DNA from: [Eubacterium] yurii
Lineage (GTDB): Bacteria > Bacillota > Clostridia > Peptostreptococcales > Filifactoraceae
Assembly (NCBI GenBank): GCA_900167215.1
Contig: FUZS01000003.1
Coordinates: forward strand, 62,001 to 126,000
Direction: 5' to 3'
Length of the DNA: 64,000 nt
Shown: positions 18,301 through 27,258 of the stretch, piece by piece
Numbering within the stretch: position 1 is the stretch's first letter
How the letters are laid out: every line of letters starts with the position of its first letter
Program-made: the position numbers and the translations under genes
Notes under the pieces: model-generated
Database searches by the model: none
Seen by the model: only the letters and a program-made list of their open reading frames with translations
Told to the model about the DNA's origin: nothing

Positions 18301-19616
18301 AAGTAAGAAGAAAAGGTTACAAAGTAATGTACCAACCTAAATCTGTAGTTGTGCATTTTGAAGGTATTAGTAATGGAACAGATACTAATACAGGAATAAA
18401 AGCATATCAATTAGAAAATCAAAAGAAACTTTTTGACAAATGGAAGAATGTTTTGCAAAAAGAACACTATGTAAATGGTGAAAATTTATTTAAGGCAAGA
18501 GATAGAAGCTCTAATAAAAAAACTATATTAGTTATCGACCACTATGTACCACATTATGATAAAGATGCTGGAAGTAGAACTATATACCAATATCTTAAAT
18601 TATTTGTTAAAATGGGACTTAATGTCAAATTTATTGGAGATAATTACTTCAAACATGAACCTTACACATCAGAATTACAGGAGTTTGGAATAGAGGTTTT
18701 ATATGGTCCGTACTATGCTAACAATTGGAAAGAGTGGATAAAAATAAATTCTGAATATCTTGATTATGTTTTTTTAAATAGACCTCACATATCGGAAAAA
18801 TATATAGATTATTTTTGTAATAGTAATAGTAATATTAAGATCATATATAATTTATGCGATTTACATTTTTTACGAGAAGAAAGAGAATACAAGATAACTG
18901 GTAAAGAAGAACTTTTAAAATCATCTCAGTTATGGAAGAGTAGAGAGTTAAACTTAATGAAAAAGGCAGATGTTGTTTTGACATTAAGTGAAGAAGAAAG
19001 AAGAATATTACATGAGGAATATAAAGTAAATAATGTTAGTATTGCCCCTATATTTATATTTGAAAAATTTGAAAATGAAGGTAAATCTTTTGAACTAAGA
19101 AAAGACATATTATTTGTTGGAGGTTTTTCTCACTCACCAAATTATGATGGAATAAAATGGTTTATAAATAAAGTATTTCCTTTAATTCTTGAAAAAAAAT
19201 CTAACCTTATTTTAAATATAGCAGGCTCCAATCCTCCTGAAGAATTACTAAGTTTAAAGAATAAAAATATTATTGTTCATGGGTATGTTTCTGAAGATAA
19301 ATTAAAGCAATTATATGAGAATAATAGAGTTTGTATAATACCTTTAAGGTATGGCGCTGGAGTAAAAGGAAAACTTATAGAAGCTATGTACCATCAAATA
19401 CCAATTGTTTCGACTTCTATCGGGATAGAAGGATTACCTAATATTGACATTGTTCCAAGTGATGAAGATAATGATTTTGCGAGAAGAGTTCTTGAACTAT
19501 ATGACTGCAAAGAAGAATGTAAAATACAAACTAAGAATTCATTAAATTTTATAAAAATTAAATATTCTGAAAAAGCAGCAATTAACTATTTTTTGAGTAT
19601 TTTCAATGAGGTGTAA
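15369..19616 (+). CDS. Methyltransferase-kinase-coiled coil-GT2-GT4 fusion, WbdD-like chain terminator/polymerase candidate
   Basis: A 1415-residue multidomain protein with start ATG 15369 after GGAGAT. Domains: (1) SAM methyltransferase, about 50-190, with VVEIGAGMGSLTG near 69 and FIGVLEYAG. (2) Kinase-like domain, about 310-520, where I can map a beta3-type Lys (VVIK, K330), an alpha-C-type Glu (E348), a D-x4-N loop (D441 MTFY N446) and a metal Asp (FFDQEW, D458). (3) Coiled coil, about 545-670, rich in Glu, Lys, Leu and Asn, ending RRWRWRI near 675. (4) GT2, about 783-1040, with VSIIIPVYNQFEYTYNC and FLNNDTN. (5) GT4, about 1048-1410, with GFSHSPNYDGIKW and RYGAGVKGKLIEAM. E. coli O9a WbdD joins a methyltransferase, a kinase and a coiled-coil ruler that ends chains; here glycosyltransferases are fused on. 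Kinase assignment and role are inference. Confidence 0.85.
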   Translation: MILENQNGKKVYSDGSQIETEILNIVQNHNEQEIQELIARDYNYTINNTFSKVRENILNFYKFKKNSTVVEIGAGMGSLTGLLCDKCSHVTAVEMNDLRADIIRERYKDRDNLEVLTGDVNNISINKKYDYVVFIGVLEYAGIFYSGENPYVEFIKSAKKLLKDDGILLFAIENRFGLKYWLGASEDHIQKPFVGIEGYPEKNTAKTFSKNDLEKILELSELRYNRFYYVFPDYKFPTMIFTDGYIPSHNDFEKISFTYSRNSLLVAKEKKLYKDIIENNVIGFFANSFLVESSSKDLDGEYSLFVSSRSECKKEYNVITTIESDGVVIKSPASNEAIKHVEQTYKNEVYLSERKIDLIKTQYKDGKIISKIYNGIRADKAFENFLQNNDLKSIFHMIDELKNNLLKSSKIVSGKNILDEIDVSLSSKIESTPIMEYGFIDMTFYNAFYDDGNLIFFDQEWFFNNVPLNFILYYATKIAFNRSITNTKITFEQIKSYLNILNSDIYDKLEEFIWSKVILRNGDLYGGDGYCNQYCDELTLQYKLDSYTKEIENLQFEKQNEIDTILSQKKLEIENLLHENKLKLDNIISEKQLEAKRLRLEKELEFEKLNLEKESEINKILKDNEKRIQEINDKNSILLNNLKTELNNLEIELNNKKGHIELLLQSDRELSNIKRRWRWRIVNFPFYITKKIAKILLPKGTKGYLLAKLLMNSIRNPKLYFSKLNFANIKKLKTMMSNEGTQRTIEKLEQFNEFNTKINEQEKLEVLDIDTIDYDEIVVPYFSDINVSIIIPVYNQFEYTYNCVKSIVENTSEISYEIIIADDVSSDKTLDINNIIKNIILIRNEKNLGFLLNCNNASKKARGNYLYFLNNDTNIQKNSIVKLIDIFNNFEKVGLVGSKLVYPDGKLQEAGGIFWNDASAWNYGNRADSEMPEYNYVKEVDYVSGASMLIAKDIWEEIGGFDERYIPAYCEDSDLAFEVRRKGYKVMYQPKSVVVHFEGISNGTDTNTGIKAYQLENQKKLFDKWKNVLQKEHYVNGENLFKARDRSSNKKTILVIDHYVPHYDKDAGSRTIYQYLKLFVKMGLNVKFIGDNYFKHEPYTSELQEFGIEVLYGPYYANNWKEWIKINSEYLDYVFLNRPHISEKYIDYFCNSNSNIKIIYNLCDLHFLREEREYKITGKEELLKSSQLWKSRELNLMKKADVVLTLSEEERRILHEEYKVNNVSIAPIFIFEKFENEGKSFELRKDILFVGGFSHSPNYDGIKWFINKVFPLILEKKSNLILNIAGSNPPEELLSLKNKNIIVHGYVSEDKLKQLYENNRVCIIPLRYGAGVKGKLIEAMYHQIPIVSTSIGIEGLPNIDIVPSDEDNDFARRVLELYDCKEECKIQTKNSLNFIKIKYSEKAAINYFLSIFNEV

Positions 19617-19620
19617 ATTA

Positions 19621-20478
19621 GTGAAGAAAAAAATTCTAATTATAGGAAGTTCTGGATATGTTGGCAGAGAGTTAGTTGATTTTTTGAGATTAAAAGGAAG
19701 AGAGGTTGTTACTATTTCAAGAACCGAAGAAAATTCAAATAATGTATTGGATTTGAATTTAGATAACTTAAATTTTAATTTTCTAGAAAGTAATCAATTT
19801 ATACTATTTCTTTCTGCAATATCATCTATAGAAGAATGCCAAAATAATTACAAGGAATCTTATAAAGTAAATGTATTCAACACTAAAAGAATAATTAAAA
19901 GAGCGTTAGAAATGAATAATAAAGTTATTTTTTTTTCTAGTGATGCTGTTTTTGAAAATAAAGAACATCAGATAATTGATGATTCTTGTAGAACAAATCC
20001 CAAATCCAACTATGGTAAAATGAAAAAATTGGTAGAAGATGAATTTAAGACTAATAAGAACTTTAAAGCTATTAGATTATCTTATGTTTTTTCTAAAAAG
20101 GATAGGTTTACAAAATATTACTTTAATTGTTTGGAGAAAAATGATATGCTGAAGGTGTATCATCCTTTCTATAGAAACATTATTACAATGAAACAACTTA
20201 AAAATGCCATATTTTTATTAATTAATAAGTGGGATGAAATAGATTCTTCTCTAATAAATTTTGGTGGAATTGAATCCGTTTCAAGGATACAAATTATTGA
20301 TATGTTAAATTATTTTTTAAATGAAAATGTTAATTATGAGATAGAAAATAAAGATGATTTTTGGATAAATAGATCAAAAATAATACAAATGAAATCTAAA
20401 ATTTTTTCTGAACATCTAGATATATTCAACAATAGTTTTTATGATAATTTGATGTTAGAGTTTAATGATGAATTATAA
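19621..20478 (+). CDS. Extended short-chain dehydrogenase (RmlD-like sugar reductase)
   Basis: A 285-residue NAD(P)-dependent sugar oxidoreductase. The dinucleotide-binding motif is ILIIGSSGYVG at residues 5-15; the catalytic motif is NYGKMKK near 130 (Tyr-x3-Lys), preceded by FFSSDAVFE. I start at GTG 19621, seven bases after GAGGTG; an ATG at 19606 overlaps the previous gene and gives no better site. Because it directly precedes a GDP-sugar 4,6-dehydratase and heptose genes, I infer it reduces the 4-keto-6-deoxyheptose intermediate, the DmhB/WcaG-type step. It could instead act on another 4-keto sugar. Confidence 0.75.
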   Translation: MKKKILIIGSSGYVGRELVDFLRLKGREVVTISRTEENSNNVLDLNLDNLNFNFLESNQFILFLSAISSIEECQNNYKESYKVNVFNTKRIIKRALEMNNKVIFFSSDAVFENKEHQIIDDSCRTNPKSNYGKMKKLVEDEFKTNKNFKAIRLSYVFSKKDRFTKYYFNCLEKNDMLKVYHPFYRNIITMKQLKNAIFLLINKWDEIDSSLINFGGIESVSRIQIIDMLNYFLNENVNYEIENKDDFWINRSKIIQMKSKIFSEHLDIFNNSFYDNLMLEFNDEL

Positions 20479-20493
20479 TTTAAGGAGAATGCT

Positions 20494-21501
20494 ATGAAAA
20501 AAGCGCTTATTACTGGTATGACAGGTATGGTGGGGTCACATCTTGCGGATTATTTATTAGATAATACGGATTGGGATATACATGGAATGCAAAGATGGAG
20601 AAGTCCTCTTGACAATATAAATCATTTAATGGATAGAATTAATTCTAAAGATAGGGTATTTGTACACTATGGAGATTTAAATGACCAAGCTTCATTGATA
20701 AATGTTCTGAAAGAGGTTAAGCCTGATTATATTTTTCACCTTGCTGCTCAAAGTTATCCGCTTACAAGTTTTACAGCACCTGAAGATACGCTAAATACAA
20801 ATGTAATTGGAACAACAAGACTATTAGAAGCAGTTCGTATTTTAGAATTAAATCCTATTATACATGTCTGCGCTTCATCAGAAGTATTTGGAAGAGTACC
20901 AAGAGAAAAGTTACCAATTAACGAAGAATGTTCTTTCCACCCAGCGTCACCTTATGCTATTTCAAAAGTAGGTACAGATTTAGTAGGACGATACTATGCA
21001 GAAGCCTATGGAATGACTATTATGACTACAAGAATGTTTACTCATACAGGTCCAAGGAGAGGCGATGTTTTTGCAGAATCAACATTTGCAAAACAAATAG
21101 CATTGATAGAAGCGGGATTAATAGACCCCGTAGTAAAAACTGGCAATCTTGATTCCCTTAGAACTTGGGCTGATGTAAGAGATGCCGTTAGAGCATATTA
21201 TATGCTCGTCACAGTAAATCCTATTGCAGGAGAATATTATAACATAGGTGGTTCATTTAGCTGTAGTGTAAGAGAAATGTTGGACAAGTTGTTATCACTA
21301 TCTACTGTTAAAGATATAAATGTTGAAACAGATCCTGTTAGATTAAGGCCTATAGATGCTGACTTACAGGTACCAGACACAACAAAATTTAAAAATCATA
21401 CTGGATGGCAACCTGAGATACCATTTGATACAACTATGGAAGATTTGTTGAATTACTGGAGAGATAGGATTAAGAAAATTGGAAATTATATTGATAGATA
21501 G
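20494..21501 (+). CDS. GDP-sugar 4,6-dehydratase (GDP-heptose or GDP-mannose type)
   Basis: A 335-residue extended SDR. It starts with LITGMTGMVGSHLADYL and has HGMQRWRSPLDNI, HYGDLNDQASL, HLAAQSYP and SPYAISKVGTDLVGRYYAEAYG (catalytic Tyr near 154, Lys near 158). This is the pattern of GDP-mannose 4,6-dehydratase and of its heptose-acting relatives DmhA/WcbK. No GDP-mannose genes (manB, manC) are in the island, while the next four genes make GDP-D-glycero-D-manno-heptose. I therefore favour GDP-heptose as substrate, giving a 4-keto-6-deoxyheptose. Substrate choice is inference from context. Confidence 0.85.
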   Translation: MKKALITGMTGMVGSHLADYLLDNTDWDIHGMQRWRSPLDNINHLMDRINSKDRVFVHYGDLNDQASLINVLKEVKPDYIFHLAAQSYPLTSFTAPEDTLNTNVIGTTRLLEAVRILELNPIIHVCASSEVFGRVPREKLPINEECSFHPASPYAISKVGTDLVGRYYAEAYGMTIMTTRMFTHTGPRRGDVFAESTFAKQIALIEAGLIDPVVKTGNLDSLRTWADVRDAVRAYYMLVTVNPIAGEYYNIGGSFSCSVREMLDKLLSLSTVKDINVETDPVRLRPIDADLQVPDTTKFKNHTGWQPEIPFDTTMEDLLNYWRDRIKKIGNYIDR

Positions 21502-21513
21502 GTGTAATATTTT

Positions 21514-22542
21514 ATGATTATTAGATCAAAAGCTCCTTTAAGACTGGGATTATCAGGTGGTGGAACTGATGTTTCTCCATATTGTGATGAATATGGTGGA
21601 ACTGTATTGAATGTTACTATTAATATGTATGCATACTGTACTATAGAGATTACCGATAATGGAAAAATAGAATTTTATGCTTCAGATATTAAGGAAAGAT
21701 TTATTTGTGATTTTAAGAATCAGATAGAACTTGAAGGAAATTTGTTGTTACACAAGGGTGTCTATAACAGAATTTATAGAGATTTTTTAAATGGTGAGAG
21801 TCTTTCTTTCAAAATGACAACCTACTCTGATGCTCCATCAGGTAGTGGACTTGGTTCGTCGTCTACTATGGTAGTGGCAATTATAAAAGCTTTTATGGAA
21901 TGGAAAAATTTGCCGCTAGGTGAATATGATATGGCATATATGGCATATGAAATAGAGCGTGAAGAGATAGGCCTTTCAGGTGGCAAGCAAGATCAGTATG
22001 CAGCTACTTTTGGTGGATTAAATTTTATTGAGTTTTATGATAAACACAGAGTAATAGTAAATCCGTTAAGGATTAAAAAATGGATAAAAAATGAAATTGA
22101 AAATTCATTGATACTTTATTATACTGGAACTTCAAGAGATAGTGCAAAGATAATTGATGAACAGATAAAATCTACAAAAACTAAAAACAAAACATCAATA
22201 GAAGCTATGCATGAACTAAAAAAAATGACACTTAAGATGAAAGAATGTATACTTAAGGGGGATTTTGATGGTTTTGCTGAAAGCCTAAAAAAAGGTTGGG
22301 AAGCAAAAAAAAGTGTAGCCTCAGTAATATCTAATCCTGAAATTGATGAAATTTATGATTTTATTATGGAAAATGGAGGAAAGGCAGCTAAAATAAGTGG
22401 TGCTGGTGGTGGTGGATTTATGATGATTATTTGTGATCCTGTCAAAAGATTTGAACTTGTAGAAAAACTGAAAACAAAAAAAGGTAAAGTTGTTCTAACA
22501 AGTTTTACAGAAAAAGGTACTCAATCTTGGACGTTATATTAA
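21514..22542 (+). CDS. hddA: D-glycero-alpha-D-manno-heptose-7-phosphate kinase
   Basis: GHMP-family kinase that phosphorylates heptose 7-phosphate at C1 in the GDP-heptose branch. It starts [21 protein letters not shown], typical of HddA and fucokinase-like GHMP kinases. The ATP loop is [14 protein letters not shown] near residues 107-120, and motif 3 is [13 protein letters not shown] near 295. At 342 residues it has family length. Genes for the isomerase, phosphatase and guanylyltransferase of the same pathway follow. The HddA/HddC route was first described for S-layer glycan synthesis in Aneurinibacillus, so a Gram-positive setting is not unprecedented. Confidence 0.92.
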   Translation: MIIRSKAPLRLGLSGGGTDVSPYCDEYGGTVLNVTINMYAYCTIEITDNGKIEFYASDIKERFICDFKNQIELEGNLLLHKGVYNRIYRDFLNGESLSFKMTTYSDAPSGSGLGSSSTMVVAIIKAFMEWKNLPLGEYDMAYMAYEIEREEIGLSGGKQDQYAATFGGLNFIEFYDKHRVIVNPLRIKKWIKNEIENSLILYYTGTSRDSAKIIDEQIKSTKTKNKTSIEAMHELKKMTLKMKECILKGDFDGFAESLKKGWEAKKSVASVISNPEIDEIYDFIMENGGKAAKISGAGGGGFMMIICDPVKRFELVEKLKTKKGKVVLTSFTEKGTQSWTLY

Positions 22543-22568
22543 GATAAAAAACTATTATGGAGTAAAAT

Positions 22569-23225
22569 ATGAAAATTGCAGCTGTAAAAATTATAGATAA
22601 TCTCATAGAAAGATATCCAACCTTAGATATTTGTAAACAAGACATCTTGCTGTCAGTTGAAATGCTTATTAATTGCTATCAAAATAAGAATAAATTGCTG
22701 ATATGTGGAAATGGTGGTAGTGCATCTGATTCGCAACATATAGCTGGTGAATTGATGAAGTCATTTAGATTAAAAAGAAAAATTCCGATAGAAATTCAAG
22801 AGCAAATTGAAGATAAATTTCCGCAAAACAGCCAGTATTATATTGAGAATTTGGAAGAACCTTTGACTGCAATATCACTTGTAGGAGAAACATCTCTAAT
22901 AACAGCTTATTCAAACGACAAAGCACCAGATTTAATTTTTGCCCAACAAGTATATGGATTGAGTAACGCTGGAGATATCTTGCTTGCTATCTCAACCTCA
23001 GGTAATTCAAAAAATGTACTCTATGCTTGTGAAATTGCTCAGATTAAAGATATGAAGATTATTGGACTTACAGGGCAGTCAGGGGGTAAAATGAGTAATA
23101 TTTGTGATATACTTATAAAAACTCCAGAAATTGAAACTTATAAGATTCAAGAATATCACCTACCTATATATCATACTATTTGTTTAGCATTAGAAGAAGA
23201 ATTTTTTGGAGAAGGATTTATATAA
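22569..23225 (+). CDS. gmhA: Phosphoheptose isomerase
   Basis: SIS-domain enzyme that converts sedoheptulose 7-phosphate to D-glycero-D-manno-heptose 7-phosphate. It shows LLICGNGGSASDSQHIAGEL, LAISTSGNSKNV, IGLTGQSGGKMS and EYHLPIYHTICLALEEEFF, the last carrying metal/active-site residues of GmhA. At 218 residues it is longer than the about 190 of E. coli. The extra length is an insertion near 75-100 after LKRKIP, which I believe occurs in other GmhA proteins of the GDP-heptose type. It makes the substrate for HddA, encoded directly upstream. Confidence 0.93.
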   Translation: MKIAAVKIIDNLIERYPTLDICKQDILLSVEMLINCYQNKNKLLICGNGGSASDSQHIAGELMKSFRLKRKIPIEIQEQIEDKFPQNSQYYIENLEEPLTAISLVGETSLITAYSNDKAPDLIFAQQVYGLSNAGDILLAISTSGNSKNVLYACEIAQIKDMKIIGLTGQSGGKMSNICDILIKTPEIETYKIQEYHLPIYHTICLALEEEFFGEGFI

Positions 23226-23227
23226 TA

Positions 23228-23929
23228 ATGGAAGCTATTGTCTTAGCAGGTGGATTTGGTACAAGATTATCCCATATAGTAAAAGATGTTCCAAAACCTA
23301 TGGCACCTATAAATAATATACCTTTTTTACAATATATTTTGTCTGATATTATAAATAAAGGGATAGATAGAATTGTAATAGCTGCAGGTTATAAAAAAGA
23401 ATGTATTATTGATTATTTTGGCAATACATTTATGGGCACGCCTATACTTTATTCTATAGAAGAAGAACCATTATTTACGGGAGGAGCAATAAAACAAGCA
23501 TTAAATTTCTGTAAGAATAAAGAGGTGTTTATAATTAATGGCGATACTTATTTTGATGTTGATTTTATAAAAATGAAAAAATTTCATAAAGATAATAATT
23601 CTGATTTAACTATTGCTACAAAATTAATGAAAAAATATAGCAGGTACGGAACTATATTAGTGGATGGAAAAAATAAAGTAACTGATTTTATTGAAAAAAA
23701 AGAAATGGAATCAGGACTTATTAATGGTGGAATATATTTATTGAATAAAAATATTTTAGATATTATTGATTTGAAAAAATTTTCTTTTGAACTTGATTTT
23801 ATGGAAAAAAATAAAGATTATATATCTATATATTCATTTAATAGTAATTGCTATTTTATTGATATTGGAATAGAGGAGGATTATAAAGTAGCACAACAAG
23901 CAAATATTTTTAAAAAAGGTATAGTCTAA
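23228..23929 (+). CDS. hddC: D-glycero-alpha-D-manno-heptose-1-phosphate guanylyltransferase
   Basis: Nucleotidyltransferase that joins GTP and heptose 1-phosphate to make GDP-heptose. It begins [21 protein letters not shown] with [17 protein letters not shown], the sugar-phosphate nucleotidyltransferase signature; [10 protein letters not shown] is the metal-binding Asp segment. I start at ATG 23228, two bases after the gmhA stop, with AAGGA upstream; this gives 233 residues. An in-frame TTG at 23180 lies inside gmhA and is unlikely. Stop and the next start overlap by one base (TAATG). GTP specificity is inferred from the pathway neighbours. Confidence 0.9.
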   Translation: MEAIVLAGGFGTRLSHIVKDVPKPMAPINNIPFLQYILSDIINKGIDRIVIAAGYKKECIIDYFGNTFMGTPILYSIEEEPLFTGGAIKQALNFCKNKEVFIINGDTYFDVDFIKMKKFHKDNNSDLTIATKLMKKYSRYGTILVDGKNKVTDFIEKKEMESGLINGGIYLLNKNILDIIDLKKFSFELDFMEKNKDYISIYSFNSNCYFIDIGIEEDYKVAQQANIFKKGIV

Positions 23930-24372
23930 TGAATAAAGCAGCTTTTTTTGATAGAGATGGTACAATAAATGTTGAAAAAAACTATTTATATAAGGTGGGA
24001 GACTTTGAATTTATCGAAGGTATACCAGAACTTATAAAAAAGTATAATGATGAGGGTTATATTGTAATTGTAGTAACAAATCAAGCTGGAATAGCCAGAG
24101 GTTATTATACTGAAGAAGATATGAATATATTGCATAGATATATTAATGAACAACTTGCAAAAATAGGAGCTCATATAGATGCCTTTTATTTTTGTCCTCA
24201 TCATCCTGATATTACAGGTGAATGTAATTGTAGAAAACCTAAGACAGGTATGCTCGAAAAAGCAATAAAAGATTGGGATATAGATGTTAGCCAATCAATA
24301 TTATATGGAGATAAGCCATGGGATATTGAAGCTGGTAAGAAATGTGGAATAGGTAAATGTTATATAGTTTAA
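23929..24372 (+). CDS. gmhB: D,D-heptose 1,7-bisphosphate 7-phosphatase
   Basis: HAD-superfamily phosphatase that removes the C7 phosphate of heptose 1,7-bisphosphate. Motif I is [13 protein letters not shown], motif [15 protein letters not shown] and motif [19 protein letters not shown]. The GmhB zinc-site segment [17 protein letters not shown] is present. At 147 residues it is shorter than E. coli GmhB (about 190), but all catalytic motifs are kept, and compact forms occur in the family. It completes the four-step GDP-heptose set with gmhA, hddA and hddC. A long noncoding gap follows, probably ending this block. Confidence 0.92.
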   Translation: MNKAAFFDRDGTINVEKNYLYKVGDFEFIEGIPELIKKYNDEGYIVIVVTNQAGIARGYYTEEDMNILHRYINEQLAKIGAHIDAFYFCPHHPDITGECNCRKPKTGMLEKAIKDWDIDVSQSILYGDKPWDIEAGKKCGIGKCYIV

Positions 24373-24892
24373 AATTATAAACTATTATAAGTTATAACTT
24401 CTTTATAAATTATTTCTTCTAATAAAAAAAAAGAAATTAAAATTTCTCTTAAAACAAGAATAGAAATATAAAGTTATATATATTGTAGATGTCAAGTATT
24501 TTTTAAAAAATAATACCATTATGATTTATAAGAAGTCTTCCTTTATATTAACCTATATTCTTCAGCATGTTAAAAATCATAATATAAAAATTTAAAAGTA
24601 CATTTATAATATTTTAATACACACTATTGATATGTGAAAATTAGAAGTATAGTAATTTTAAATCGAGTGCATATTTTTTTCATTATTAGGTGGGGTAAAA
24701 AGCAAATAAATATGATTGAAATATAGATGATAGAGTTAAAAAAATACTAATTTATATAATTGGTAGGACAGCCTTTTGGTTAGTGAATAAGTCAGAACTA
24801 ATTCGACTTGTTTATTTGGTAACTTTTAGTAAATAATATTATTATTTATATAAAAAAGTGTGAAGAAAAGTAAAATGGGAGTAAGTCATAAA
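24373..24892. other. 520-bp AT-rich gap inside the island, with one hairpin
   Basis: No open frame of note. An imperfect hairpin lies at 24779-24823: AATAAGTC at 24786-24793 pairs with GACTTGTT at 24805-24812 with one G-T pair, and an outer GTTA pairs with TAAC. A small AGAAATT/AATTTCT hairpin lies at 24432-24447. No convincing promoter was found. The gap separates the heptose block from the yfhO/CDP-sugar block and may be a cassette junction. Confidence 0.5.
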
Positions 24893-27229
24893 ATGATAAA
24901 AAACAAGAATAAAATAACTAATATATTGTCAAATAAGTATTTTCAAGACTTTGTTTTCATTTTTATTTTAGTAATAGTTAATGGTATGTATTTTTATAAT
25001 TCAAATTACCTTACTAAAATAGATGTAGATACAGCTCAGCATGAATACTCTTTATTAGCTGGAATGATGAATATATATAAGGATGGAGAAATTCCTTTAT
25101 GGTATCCATATGTATGGGGAGGGCAGACATCATTTAATTCTTTAATACCAGTATTCTACCCAATATCGATAGTTTTAGGAAATATTTTTTATAATTCAGA
25201 GACTAAATTACTTTCATATTTTGTAATACAAGCATATCTTGCTACTTATATAGTTATTTTATCAATTGGTATATATTATATGCTCAGAGTATTTGGCCAA
25301 AATAAAAAAGTGGCATTTACAATAGCAATTCTTATTAGTTTTTCACCAACTTTAGTATCAATGAAACAATGGTTAAGGTTATTACACTCGATTTCTTGGA
25401 TCCCATTTTCAATCGCTTTTTTAAAAAAAATATACTGTGAACCTAAATATATTAGGTATTATATATTTTATGCTATATCTTTTGCATTATCAGTATTTGC
25501 ACAAGTTTCTTATGGTGCTTTACTAAATACATTATGCATAGGTTTATTTTTTATTACACATATTCTTGACAAATCTACAAGTATTAGTAATAAATTTATT
25601 TTATTTAAATCTACATTTTTTGCATATATAACTGGTATAATTTTCTCATCGCCTATGTTATTTCCTTTCATAGAATTTATTGGAAAGTCATATAGATATA
25701 TTCCTGGAATTGATGATTATAACTTTTCTGGAAAAATCCCGTATGATATTTATAGTGAATTACATTTTGAAATTCCACATATAAAAGATATGATGGTTGG
25801 AAAAGGAACAGGGTTTCTTAGCATTAGTTTATTGTTAGTTGTTTTTCTTATTTTTGGTTTTTTCTCTAAATATAGTAAGGATAGAAAAAGTTTAAATTTT
25901 GGAATACTTATAATAATATTTGTTGTTTTCTGTGGAAGTGGGATTATATTTTCGAATTATATGTACTATATTCCTTTCTTTGATTCTTTCAAGCCTTTAA
26001 TTCAATATGCTTCTATTTTTTATATTGGTGTTTCAATTGTAGCTAGTGAGGGTTTATCCAATTATATTGAGTACTTAAAAGATAATGATATAGAAAAAAA
26101 AGAGAAGTTTTATAATATTAATTTACTATCCATAATTATTTTGGGAATTATTTCTTTCAACTTTCTTCCAGTTAATTATGATAAAAATGAAATCTTTCTA
26201 TTGATAGTGACTACATTTATAATTTTAATTTTTATACTAAAAATAAAAATTAACAATTATGTTTTTAGTATATTGTTAATAGGTGGTATTTTCTCTAACT
26301 CCATATATTTCGATTTAAATTGGACTTTTGGTAAGTTGGAAAGAGATGTTGTAGTACAGAATGTTGAAAAAGTAAATGATACAATGAGAATAGAAATGAA
26401 TGAAGGAATATCTAAGGATATTATAAAAGATAGAATTGTTCCTTGGAGTGAATCTACAATATATCCTCAAAATATTCTTTCAATAGTAGGCCTTAAAGAT
26501 TCTATAGGTTATTTTAATCCAACATATAAAAAAATATATGATATTCATATGTTTGTAAATTTAAGAAATCGAAGCACTTTACAAAATATAAAGTATTTTT
26601 TGTCTGATGATTCATTAAAAGAAAAAAATTTGATAAAGTGGTTGGAGTCGTTAGGTTTTAAAGATTTTACTAACATTAAAATATTTAAAGACTACAATGA
26701 TGATACAAAATTAGATGTTAAAGTTTTAAAATCAAACTTTGCTAATGGAGTAGCTTGGATGGTATATGATTACGAAATATATGATAATAACACAAATACT
26801 CAGTCAAAAATGAATTATCTCAATAATATAGACTTAAGATATAAGACTATTGTCAATATTGATACAGTTAAAAACGAAGAATTAGTTAATGTAAAAAAAT
26901 ATACCGATGTATTTTCGAATGTTGAAGTTAATAGTATAAGGAATAATTATTTATCACTTAGTGTTTCGTCTGACAAGGATGGAATTTTGGTATTCTCTGA
27001 GACATATTATCCTGGTTGGAATGCTTTTATTGATGGGAAGAAGGTTGATATTTGGGAAGTTAATCATTCATTTAGGGGAGTGTACCTTAAAAGCGGGAAG
27101 CATTTAGTTGAGATGATTTTTTTCCCAAGAACACTTACTATATCACTGATACTTTTAATTCTTAATATTGTAATATTTGGATATATATATATTAAAAATA
27201 AGCGTTTAAAAAATAATAATTTAATTTAA
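24893..27229 (+). CDS. YfhO-like GT-C membrane glycosyltransferase
   Basis: Large polytopic membrane protein, 778 residues from ATG 24893 (GGGAG lies 11 bases upstream; an in-frame GTG at 24860 and ATG at 24875 are alternatives). Many hydrophobic helices fill residues 15-480, and an extracytoplasmic domain follows. Near the end is the YfhO-family motif ETYYPGWNAFIDGKKVDI, with HSFRGVYLKSGKH and a last membrane helix. An early Asp pair lies in TKIDVDTAQHEY. YfhO in Bacillus transfers sugars from undecaprenyl phosphate to envelope polymers outside the membrane. A GtrB-like GT2 and GtrA, its usual partners, are nearby. Confidence 0.85.
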   Translation: MIKNKNKITNILSNKYFQDFVFIFILVIVNGMYFYNSNYLTKIDVDTAQHEYSLLAGMMNIYKDGEIPLWYPYVWGGQTSFNSLIPVFYPISIVLGNIFYNSETKLLSYFVIQAYLATYIVILSIGIYYMLRVFGQNKKVAFTIAILISFSPTLVSMKQWLRLLHSISWIPFSIAFLKKIYCEPKYIRYYIFYAISFALSVFAQVSYGALLNTLCIGLFFITHILDKSTSISNKFILFKSTFFAYITGIIFSSPMLFPFIEFIGKSYRYIPGIDDYNFSGKIPYDIYSELHFEIPHIKDMMVGKGTGFLSISLLLVVFLIFGFFSKYSKDRKSLNFGILIIIFVVFCGSGIIFSNYMYYIPFFDSFKPLIQYASIFYIGVSIVASEGLSNYIEYLKDNDIEKKEKFYNINLLSIIILGIISFNFLPVNYDKNEIFLLIVTTFIILIFILKIKINNYVFSILLIGGIFSNSIYFDLNWTFGKLERDVVVQNVEKVNDTMRIEMNEGISKDIIKDRIVPWSESTIYPQNILSIVGLKDSIGYFNPTYKKIYDIHMFVNLRNRSTLQNIKYFLSDDSLKEKNLIKWLESLGFKDFTNIKIFKDYNDDTKLDVKVLKSNFANGVAWMVYDYEIYDNNTNTQSKMNYLNNIDLRYKTIVNIDTVKNEELVNVKKYTDVFSNVEVNSIRNNYLSLSVSSDKDGILVFSETYYPGWNAFIDGKKVDIWEVNHSFRGVYLKSGKHLVEMIFFPRTLTISLILLILNIVIFGYIYIKNKRLKNNNLI

Positions 27230-27258
27230 TTATATATTATATGTACTGAGGGGGCTTT

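Noticed and set aside
20928-21152. 74-residue plus-strand open frame inside the GDP-sugar dehydratase
   Set aside because: Out of frame with the SDR that carries the Tyr-x3-Lys motif; a coincidental frame.
24373-24892. Hidden small gene or insertion-sequence remnant in the 520-bp gap
   Set aside because: No open frame with a ribosome site, no transposase-like words and no terminal inverted repeats were found.
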